Positions 1-6,874 of a stretch of 64,000 nucleotides of DNA are shown piece after piece. The notes below the pieces were generated by a model. That model saw nothing but the letters and a program-made list of their open reading frames with translations. It had not been told where the DNA came from and did no database searches. A program made the translations under genes and the position numbers. Position 1 is the stretch's first letter. Each line of letters opens with the position of its first letter. Source of the stretch: a virus. Location of the stretch: positions 1 through 64,000 of IMG/VR virus record IMGVR_UViG_3300033153_009397; one strand, given 5' to 3'.

Positions 1-459
1 ATAGGTCTTACTTCTACTAACTCAAGAGTATAATGATAAGCTAATTGTTCTTGACCTATTTGTCTCCATTCCATCTTATCCAAGATAACAATAGACATGT
101 CAAGGTCACAAGACATAAGCAAAGGTGCATCAGCTTGCCATATATATTCTAGCATAAATTTAATAACACGGGGGTCATACCACTGGTCATCGTTCATTCT
201 GGAGCCTTTAGTACCTAATATCCTAAGATAAGGAATAGATTTTCTAATGATGTTTTCAAAATTCATTTTCCCAGAAACCTTAAACATAGGACTTTTAGTA
301 CCAAATCTTTGCCACAATGAACCGTGTCTACCAAGTGGACTTAGCTAACCACAGTGGAAAGAGATAAAGCAAGAACTTCTTTCTTTTATCATATTCAAAA
401 GCCTTGCCAGTTAAGTAGTCAGTATCTGTTCTTACTTTTCTTATTACCTCTGTACTCAT
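1..459 (-). CDS. Baseplate/tail hub-like protein, 3' partial, split by a frameshift
   Basis: The ATG at 459 opens a 43-codon frame (MSTEVIRKVR...) that stops at 328-330. The +1 frame is open from 344 down to the window edge and continues the protein sense (PLGRHGSLWQRFGTKSPMF..., ending YHYTLELVEVRP at the edge). The end resembles the 'YtLeLvE' pattern of phage LysM/gp53-type baseplate proteins, and the gene follows the tape measure as such genes do; this is a weak family guess. The switch must fall at about 330-344. It could be a real mutation, a programmed +1 shift or an assembly error. The TGATAATAATG spacing to the tape-measure stop fits one tail operon. Confidence 0.5.
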
Positions 460-464
460 TATTA

Positions 465-2033
465 TCACATCGTTTTATTCATTTTATTAATCGCTTTGAC
501 TAATTCGTCTAAAGCTTCTTCGCTACTATTTTTCAATAATTGTAAAATTTCATAAAGACTACTAACAGTTGGAGATATCTTACCTATTTTATCGTGAAGT
601 TCATCTATTTTTCTGGTAACTATTTCTATTTTATCTTCTGTACTATATTCTTCACCTTTCTCTACTTCAGTAAACACGTCTCTGAGATTCTTAATTTTTT
701 CAATGAGTTCTTCTCTTTGACCTTCTCCAAATATTTCATAAACACCCTTCTTAGCTTCTTGAGATAAAGATTTAGTATAAACATCTCCTAAAAATCCCAT
801 AAGCATGTCATAGAAAACTACTTCAGCAGTCATCAGCTTCTGTTCTTTTTCTCCTACAGTAGCATAGATATCTTTTTCTACACCTTTTCCCTTTTTCACG
901 TGAATATCTATATCCTCTGTTATTTCTAACAACCTTTGATATTTATCACCAAATTCTTTTTCTCTGCTTATTATTTCTTCTATCATACCAACAATTGCTG
1001 ACGAAGAACCAATTTCCATAAATCTTTCAACGTATTTAGGAAGAGTTAATATTTCTCCTTCTCCTTCTTTTGCTCCTACTGATAAAAGAGTTAATATTTC
1101 TTTATCACTTTTCCACATATTTGATAAAGCTTCTGATACCACGTCTTCTAAGTTTTCTCTTTCAAGATTTTTTTGAATATAATCTACAGCAGCCATTATT
1201 TCATCTGAAGTTCTGGCACCAACTTTTTGCATCTGAGCAGCATACTCAATATTACTACCTACAATGTCGGGACCAACTTTTAACTCGGCTCCTCTAAACA
1301 TTGCTCCTTCACGCTGATACTCAAAGAAAATATCTTGTCTTCCTTTTTTACCCATCTGAGCAACACTTGCTTCTAAAGCAAAAGTACTCAATACATCTTC
1401 TGGCAAACTACCCTTAAGTATATCTCCAATTATTTTGCTCATATCAGCTTCTTTCATCATTCCATGAAACATATCTAAAAGACGACTCCAGATAGCTTTA
1501 GGTTCTGTTTTAATTCTTCCTTCTCGTTCATCGAGAACACGATTCTCTAGAACTGCTAATAAATTCTCAATACTATCTTTAATAGCTATTTCTTTAGAAT
1601 AACGAGACCTACCAGCACCAAGATTGGCAGCCATATCTTCAATGTTATTAATGATAGTCTGAACAAACTCCATAGGGTCTACTCCTTCTGGAATAACGTC
1701 TCCTAATCTGCTCTCAATAGTTTCCTCAGCTCCTTCCTCCCCAAGAAGTTGTTTAGCTCTGTTAAGCTGGGTCTGAAGAGCATGTTCTAATGACTGTCTA
1801 CCACTTATTGGGGTAAGAAGAGGAAGAACTTTATCCATGCTATATTTCATGGCTCTAATCTCTTCTGTTATCTCAGTAGTATGTACAGTAATAAGATTCT
1901 CAAAATATTTAATATCTGGTTGAATCTCCCCCATTTCCTCTCTTAAAGGAAACAACTTAGCAATTTCTGCCCTTAATTCATCTGGATTATTTATCTCAGC
2001 ATCAACAGTTAGGGTTAAGTTCATGTCTGCCAT
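465..2033 (-). CDS. Tail tape measure protein (probable)
   Basis: This 522-residue protein is almost entirely helical and charged, with heptad-like stretches and no recognisable enzyme motif. It directly follows the frameshifted tail assembly chaperone and precedes a baseplate-like gene, the standard place of the tape measure in contractile and long flexible tails. The protein would set tail length and be released on DNA ejection. It is short for a tape measure, which would suggest a short tail, and lacks obvious transmembrane segments. The start ATG overlaps the end of the -1 frame extension of the upstream gene, so the two are translationally linked. The identification rests on position and composition only. 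Confidence 0.6.
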   Translation of the reverse strand: MADMNLTLTVDAEINNPDELRAEIAKLFPLREEMGEIQPDIKYFENLITVHTTEITEEIRAMKYSMDKVLPLLTPISGRQSLEHALQTQLNRAKQLLGEEGAEETIESRLGDVIPEGVDPMEFVQTIINNIEDMAANLGAGRSRYSKEIAIKDSIENLLAVLENRVLDEREGRIKTEPKAIWSRLLDMFHGMMKEADMSKIIGDILKGSLPEDVLSTFALEASVAQMGKKGRQDIFFEYQREGAMFRGAELKVGPDIVGSNIEYAAQMQKVGARTSDEIMAAVDYIQKNLERENLEDVVSEALSNMWKSDKEILTLLSVGAKEGEGEILTLPKYVERFMEIGSSSAIVGMIEEIISREKEFGDKYQRLLEITEDIDIHVKKGKGVEKDIYATVGEKEQKLMTAEVVFYDMLMGFLGDVYTKSLSQEAKKGVYEIFGEGQREELIEKIKNLRDVFTEVEKGEEYSTEDKIEIVTRKIDELHDKIGKISPTVSSLYEILQLLKNSSEEALDELVKAINKMNKTM

Positions 2034-2583
2034 GACCAGTTATCCTCTTCTTCTTGTTCTGATTTTGATGACTTTGGTAATCTAATAAACTCAGATACAA
2101 ATACCATTTCATTTAAAGACATATTCAAGACTTCTTTGGGGGATTTTCCGATTGCCCGACAGATTTTCCAGACGTATTTTCCGAGAGGGCTTCGGGCAAA
2201 CTTGATAATTGCACTCTCGTCTGGTGAGAAAAAGCTAATGAATTAGCAAATACTGTAATACTGTCTACCATCCCTTTAGGCATCTTGGAAATAGTATCGA
2301 AATTTAATTTAGGTTCTACTACACACTGGTGAACAACAAATCTATTTCGTTCTCCCCGTGTTGGAAACTCAATAGTTTCTAATTTAATCTGAGTAGCCAA
2401 ATCCATAGGTTTGACTTTGAAAACAAATTTAGTATTTAACTCTTCATAAGTAATAGTTAAAGTGGAAATCAAATCTTTGCTTAAAGCCTCTATAGCTGCG
2501 TTAAGGTCATCATCTACGAGATTTGTACCTAACTCTCCAGCCAAATCATCCAATTTGTCTTTAAAGTTTTGTTCGTTCATCAC
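2021..2583 (-). CDS. Tail assembly chaperone, -1 frameshifted long form (gpGT-like)
   Basis: If the ribosome slips -1 on C CCA AAG (2140-2134), Pro and Lys tRNAs re-pair as CCC AAA and reading continues through a stop-free extension: KEVLNMSLNEMVFV... to ...EEEDNWSWQT, stop TGA at 2023-2021. The extension exactly fills the otherwise empty 2034-2124 gap and ends inside the first codons of the tape measure gene. Lambda G/GT uses GGGAAAG at the same relative place, and this layout is conserved in many tailed phages. Frameshifting itself is inferred, not shown; its efficiency is unknown. Confidence 0.75.
2125..2583 (-). CDS. Tail assembly chaperone, short form (gpG-like)
   Basis: A 152-residue soluble acidic protein between the tail tube-like genes and the tape measure. 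Position and size match the gpG-type chaperones that coat the tape measure before tube polymerisation. The last codons are AAT CCC CCA AAG AAG TCT TGA and contain a slippery heptamer C CCA AAG at 2140-2134. Slipping back one base gives a longer product (separate entry). The first Met codons (MMNEQ) follow the upstream stop closely. No family signature was recognised in the body, so the call depends on synteny plus the frameshift. Confidence 0.7.
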   Translation of the reverse strand: MMNEQNFKDKLDDLAGELGTNLVDDDLNAAIEALSKDLISTLTITYEELNTKFVFKVKPMDLATQIKLETIEFPTRGERNRFVVHQCVVEPKLNFDTISKMPKGMVDSITVFANSLAFSHQTRVQLSSLPEALSENTSGKSVGQSENPPKKS

Positions 2584-2603
2584 TTAATTTGTTACATCTC
2601 TAA

Positions 2604-3134
2604 TTATATAATGCTTTTGTCTGTCATACTTCTTGCCCAAAAATCTATTGTTTCAAAAGCATACTGTCCTTGCTGACTATCTAACACACTTGTTATACCA
2701 ACAATTCCACTATACACTAATCTTCTCCCAGCATAGGCAACATCAAATTTTATCTCAGCATCATTGGGAGGAAGAAAAGGTTCCCCAGAATTAGCCAGTT
2801 TGTTTTTATAGTCTGCTGGAGAAAGAAGCAATGACATTCCTATGGCTGCTATTTCTCCTTTTCTTGACATTACTGCCTTAGTAATTGAACCCTTAATAGA
2901 TGTCCTATGTCTGAAAAAATCAGTAGCCAAGATTGAACTTGAATATATTGTTCCTAACTGACTATTTATTGGTCCTCCTATTGGCCAATAAGGCTCTCCT
3001 TCAGTTACTATTTCTGTTCTAATCTTCTGAGCAGTACCAATTGGCAAATCAATAATAGCCAAACTGGGAATGTCCAAACGAATAACTACATCATGAGAAT
3101 GAACTGCTCTATATGATAAAACATAGTCTGACAT
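2604..3134 (-). CDS. Tail structural protein, unassigned
   Basis: A 176-residue beta-rich protein (MSDYVLSYRAVHSHDVVIRL...) with no catalytic motif, located between the tail tube-like protein and the tail chaperone. In contractile-tail operons this place often holds a second tube-like or baseplate-associated protein. The segment VYSGIVGITSVLDSQQGQYA would suit a tube or baseplate beta-sandwich, but this is an impression. Transcribed with its neighbours. Confidence 0.55.
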   Translation of the reverse strand: MSDYVLSYRAVHSHDVVIRLDIPSLAIIDLPIGTAQKIRTEIVTEGEPYWPIGGPINSQLGTIYSSSILATDFFRHRTSIKGSITKAVMSRKGEIAAIGMSLLLSPADYKNKLANSGEPFLPPNDAEIKFDVAYAGRRLVYSGIVGITSVLDSQQGQYAFETIDFWARSMTDKSII

Positions 3135-3188
3135 TGTACTCTAAAGAATATATAAAAAAAGGGGGTAAATAATGTTTTGGTTTGTTTT

Positions 3189-3764
3189 TTACGTTCCCAC
3201 GTTGAGGTCGTATCGAGCATAACGATAGTTTCCTTCGATTTCAGCATTTTGGAAATTCCCTTGGGCTCCATCAAAAGCTCGTCTAAAGAATGCAACATTG
3301 TAAAGCACATGTTTCTTATTCTTTCGCAAATTAATAACTTCAATTTGAAAAGTATACGGAACCATGTGTTTGCCTTCTGAAGTATTATCATTCCACAAAA
3401 ATGTGGCTGGGTCTACTCCTTCAATCGCATCATGAAACAATTCTGTCTCCCCATCAGCTTCATTAACTATTACTCCGAGAGCATACTTAAACAACTCATA
3501 ATTGATATGTTTTATTCTTACTCTAAAAGTTCCAAGAAAGTTTGCTTGTCTCTGTTCAATAGGCACATTAGTACCATATCCATGAAGAATTGACATATCA
3601 TTTCTATCCTCCCATCGAATATAGTCTATTCTACCAATGACTTGGGAATTCGTCTGTTGTCCAGAGCTATCAACAAATGCTGGTAGGCTTTGGTCACTTA
3701 TCTGAGTTTCCCCAGATACTTTTAACACGATATCAACGCTATGGTCAGATTTGTATTCTGGCAT
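3189..3764 (-). CDS. Tail tube protein (probable)
   Basis: A 191-residue protein directly after the tail sheath gene, the usual place of the tail tube. It is beta-rich, with a C-terminal FNAEIEGNYRYARYDL-like end (read NFQNAEIEGNYRYARYDL) typical of tube subunits that finish on a strand. I start it at ATG 3764, because GAGGTG sits seven bases upstream; the ATG at 3770 is almost on top of that site. Many tubes of this subunit would line the sheath encoded upstream. Confidence 0.65.
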   Translation of the reverse strand: MPEYKSDHSVDIVLKVSGETQISDQSLPAFVDSSGQQTNSQVIGRIDYIRWEDRNDMSILHGYGTNVPIEQRQANFLGTFRVRIKHINYELFKYALGVIVNEADGETELFHDAIEGVDPATFLWNDNTSEGKHMVPYTFQIEVINLRKNKKHVLYNVAFFRRAFDGAQGNFQNAEIEGNYRYARYDLNVGT

Positions 3765-3775
3765 TTTCATTCACC

Positions 3776-5047
3776 TCATATTGTTGCTGAAACAACTAAG
3801 TTCACATTTATCTCAGTCACTTCAAAGACTGGAACTATAGTTAAATCACATCTCATGATATGATTCACTTCATCGGTAGATGAAGCAAAAACATTCACGG
3901 CAAATTCTTTAATCATCCCTTGAGATACCATTTGCCTAAGAGTGCTTTCCACTCTTGACTTTGCTGTTGACCGACCTAATGAAGTATTATTTGAAAACAA
4001 GAATGGTAAGAGTGTATTTCTTGTTCTCTTGGCTGCTGTGTCTGCTATTTCACGAGTAGTCAAATAAGAGAAGTCTGAACCAGCAGCAGAAAATGTCCAT
4101 CCTTTATCAAACATATAAGAGACAGATGCACCAGTACTCCACCTTCGTGGAAATAGAACATGGTCATCGCTCATACTTTCCATATCAGCCTTTTTGAGTA
4201 CTGCTTTAGTAGTACTACCACTCCATACGGGGGTAAATCCTAAAGATTTCAAAGGAACATGTGGTTGCATAGCAGCACGTCTACCAGCTAACCAAGCAGC
4301 TAACCAGTTACCACCAATTTCCACACTCCCAGAAGCAAGAGAAAGAGCAGCCAGATGGGTATCAGAAACATCATAAACAACGTTTCCAAACTTATGAACA
4401 GTATTACCTACTAATGTGATTGTTCTTCCATAATCTGATTTTGCTCCAGCATAGCTACTTAAATCATAAGTAGTTCCACTGAACACTTCTTGATAACTAA
4501 CTCCAGTAATATAGATTCTTTCTTTTCCATTATTCACACTGGAAGCAGTTTCCATCTCCGTAGTTACAGCAGAAATAGGAGGTTTACCAGCTATTACAAC
4601 ATAATAAATATCATCAAACTCTCTAAGTTTTGCAAGAGCTTGAGTTGTTCCCGTATCAGCACTAGTACCATACGTACCAGTTCCAGAGAGTACACAAGCA
4701 TAAACTTTGGACGCTCCACCAAGAAAGGCCAATTCTACGGCTCTGATAAGATTAGTTTCATTATCATAGGCTCCAGTACCAAAAGTAGTTTGACTATAAG
4801 TTCCAGCATCCCAAGAACCAGAAAGAGCTAACCCGCATTTTTGTACAGCGTCAATAAGGTTATTCCAAACGAATACCTCACCTTCATTAGAAGCACTCCA
4901 TTTTTCGGCATCATTGATATTATAACCACTTGAGCCACTTTGCATATGTCCAATAACTGCTACTGCTCCAGTAGTTGTAGAAGGAGTAGGAGCTATACCT
5001 CTCGTGGTTTCTGTAATGAATATACCAGCGAGTTTATGTGTTGACAT
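3776..5047 (-). CDS. Contractile tail sheath protein
   Basis: The 423-residue protein begins MSTHKLAGIFITETTRGIAP, close to the N-terminal 'pGvy..e..~g..pi' strand of myovirus tail sheaths. It ends with a repetitive beta segment (NHIMRCDLTIVPVFEVTEINVNLVVSATI) like the sheath C-terminus that interlocks subunits. Ala/Gly/Ser/Thr-rich middle sections suit the surface domain. Its presence makes the virion a contractile-tail (myovirus-type) particle. The sheath-tube-chaperone-tape order downstream supports the call. The family average is longer; this is a compact sheath. Confidence 0.85.
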   Translation of the reverse strand: MSTHKLAGIFITETTRGIAPTPSTTTGAVAVIGHMQSGSSGYNINDAEKWSASNEGEVFVWNNLIDAVQKCGLALSGSWDAGTYSQTTFGTGAYDNETNLIRAVELAFLGGASKVYACVLSGTGTYGTSADTGTTQALAKLREFDDIYYVVIAGKPPISAVTTEMETASSVNNGKERIYITGVSYQEVFSGTTYDLSSYAGAKSDYGRTITLVGNTVHKFGNVVYDVSDTHLAALSLASGSVEIGGNWLAAWLAGRRAAMQPHVPLKSLGFTPVWSGSTTKAVLKKADMESMSDDHVLFPRRWSTGASVSYMFDKGWTFSAAGSDFSYLTTREIADTAAKRTRNTLLPFLFSNNTSLGRSTAKSRVESTLRQMVSQGMIKEFAVNVFASSTDEVNHIMRCDLTIVPVFEVTEINVNLVVSATI

Positions 5048-5080
5048 AATTACCTCTCGAATGAAGAGTATTTAAATCTT

Positions 5081-5788
5081 TTACTCACTTAAACTCCCAG
5101 AGGAATTAAGGATGTCATAAGATGCCGTTGTACCAGAAGAGATATATGACCTTTGAATAATCTCTTCAACCCATGTACTGTAATCTTTTTCTCCAGTAGG
5201 TGGCTTGAAATATACATCAGCAGTTACAGTCGTCCATATGGCTCTTCTGTACTCTTCACTAACCATAGCCTTATGGTCTACTTCCTTGATTATTCTGTCT
5301 GTCTGGTCGAAACCCATTATTTCAGAACGTATAACTTTAAGATTTCTTATTCCGACATTATACAAAGCGTTACTTTCTGGAGTATTCCCCCATTCTAGCC
5401 AATTTTCCACTTGTCCAGCTACAACATCTCTTTCCCATCCATGATGACCCCATACATCAAATCTTATAACATAATCACAAGTTTTTCCATAAACAACTGT
5501 TCCACTACTTCCACTGGCTGCGGGAATATTAAAAAGCATTGCTCCGTGATAATACCTACTTGATTCAGATACTATAGTTACTACACAAGTAGGTAGTTGA
5601 ATATTTTCTTTGGTAGGAAAGTCTCCAACAAATTTTATAGTAGCCCCAGTAGAACCAGACTGAAGATATACTGTCTCAGCAGTACCAGAAAGAAAATTAA
5701 TCAGATGTGCTTTTATACTATCCATAGGAGAAAATGCTCTCCCTTGATATTGAACCAATACTGAACCACTATAACTATCATAACTCAT
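5081..5788 (-). CDS. Tail terminator or neck protein (probable)
   Basis: A 235-residue protein immediately upstream of the sheath. It has an N-terminal pattern 'MDSIKAHLINFLS' followed by strands (LPTCVVTIVSESSRYYHG, DYVIRFDVWGHHGWERD), resembling tail-terminator proteins, where a helix is followed by a sheet and the domain caps the tail tube. The gene order connector, neck, terminator, sheath supports this. No catalytic residues are seen. The C-terminal 30 residues are Ser/Thr/Gly-rich and probably disordered. Confidence 0.5.
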   Translation of the reverse strand: MSYDSYSGSVLVQYQGRAFSPMDSIKAHLINFLSGTAETVYLQSGSTGATIKFVGDFPTKENIQLPTCVVTIVSESSRYYHGAMLFNIPAASGSSGTVVYGKTCDYVIRFDVWGHHGWERDVVAGQVENWLEWGNTPESNALYNVGIRNLKVIRSEIMGFDQTDRIIKEVDHKAMVSEEYRRAIWTTVTADVYFKPPTGEKDYSTWVEEIIQRSYISSGTTASYDILNSSGSLSE

Positions 5789-5790
5789 TT

Positions 5791-6291
5791 CTAATAACCT
5801 CTTGGTCTCTTCGCCTCAAACGCTCTACAAATAGATTCCTCTACCATTTCTCTTCCATTAGATATAATCTCATCAATGACGGCTACTCTTACTGGTCTAT
5901 AATAAGAAGGATGGTCATTCCAATAGTTAACCCATCTACCAGTAAACCTCAAATGACCTATTATTTCTCCTTTCAACTCATCACTTATATGTGAAGTAGA
6001 AAGGTTCTCTGACATATTAGACTGTTTGCCAGCAGCAGTATCTTTAAGAGACTGAATACTTTCTCCAGTTTTTTTCATAGCATCTGGGTCATAATCATAT
6101 CCTTGAGAAAGATATTTTCTTTCCGTGTCCAAAGCTCGCTGTTCAAAACCATATTTAGAATAAGCCTCTTCCAATACCCCTTTCATAGTATTAGCTAATC
6201 CCTTTCCTATGAAATGTGCAGTCACATCCATTTTTCGTTTTAGAAAATCTTTTGACTGCTTAGTAAAAGATAACTTAATCTTAATATCCAT
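5791..6291 (-). CDS. Neck/tail-completion-like protein
   Basis: A 166-residue basic protein that starts with a short strand (MDIKIKLSFTK) and a helix, and then ...HLRFTGRWVNYWNDHPSYYRPVRVAVIDEII. This layout resembles HK97 gp10-like or neck proteins placed just before the tail terminator. It ends two bases before the terminator-like gene starts (5788), as in a tight operon. The assignment is positional. Confidence 0.4.
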   Translation of the reverse strand: MDIKIKLSFTKQSKDFLKRKMDVTAHFIGKGLANTMKGVLEEAYSKYGFEQRALDTERKYLSQGYDYDPDAMKKTGESIQSLKDTAAGKQSNMSENLSTSHISDELKGEIIGHLRFTGRWVNYWNDHPSYYRPVRVAVIDEIISNGREMVEESICRAFEAKRPRGY

Positions 6292-6326
6292 TAAGAATAA
6301 TAAAAAAAGGGAATAGATAAAGGTTT

Positions 6327-6662
6327 TTACTCCTTCCGAGATTTATCTTTTAGACTTTGATATTTTTTATGTTCCCATTTCTCACTAGGATTAGTAATCT
6401 TAGATATTAATCTATTAACTCTATCAATATTTTCTTCTGTTTCTACTGTGGTCTTTCTAATAATTTTGTCTGAGCTGATTTTATATTGTCTCTGTATTAT
6501 ATCTCTACATATTTCCCACGTTGCAATACTACATCTACTAAGTAACTCTTTAACAAAACTCTCTTCATCTGGTATTTTTACACCATTCTGTTTAAAGTAA
6601 GTTATAAAGTAGTTAGGGCAAAGATGAATAATAGGATTATCCCACTTCTCATTGTGTTTCAT
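6327..6662 (-). CDS. Hypothetical protein
   Basis: A 111-residue, Lys/Glu-rich, helical protein (MKHNEKWDNPIIHLCPNYF...) with no recognised motif. It overlaps the upstream 71-residue gene by four bases (ATGA), so the two are coupled. It lies between the glycosyltransferase pair and the tail genes; its role is unknown. Confidence 0.55.
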   Translation of the reverse strand: MKHNEKWDNPIIHLCPNYFITYFKQNGVKIPDEESFVKELLSRCSIATWEICRDIIQRQYKISSDKIIRKTTVETEENIDRVNRLISKITNPSEKWEHKKYQSLKDKSRKE

Positions 6663-6874
6663 TTCTTAAACACTTCCTTACAAGTTACATTTCCTTTTTT
6701 AACTTCAAGTTCAATTTCAAGATTATCTACAATAGCCGTAACTATCATTCTAATATACCCATCAGAATCAGTCTTAAAATTCAAATCTCTTACCCAACCA
6801 ATTAATTGGTCGTCAAAAAAGACTTTTGTAAAATGTTTATGACCGTTATCTGACACAATTTTTAACTTCACCAT
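6659..6874 (-). CDS. Hypothetical small protein
   Basis: A 71-residue protein of alternating strands (VKLKIVSDNGHKHFTKVFFDDQLIGWV...) that shares its first base with the end of the glycosyltransferase gene (start 6874). The TATATATCACCTCC stretch beyond the start, read on the coding strand as GGAGGTGATATATA, is a strong ribosome site just before ATG. No family recognised. Confidence 0.55.
   Translation of the reverse strand: MVKLKIVSDNGHKHFTKVFFDDQLIGWVRDLNFKTDSDGYIRMIVTAIVDNLEIELEVKKGNVTCKEVFKK

Noticed and set aside
3086-3391. 101-codon leftward frame across the tail tube gene start
   Set aside because: It overlaps two well-supported tail genes in another frame and has a random-looking composition.
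4194-4831. Rightward frames inside the tail sheath gene
   Set aside because: Antisense shadows of the sheath coding strand, with Ser/Ile repeats and no start signals.
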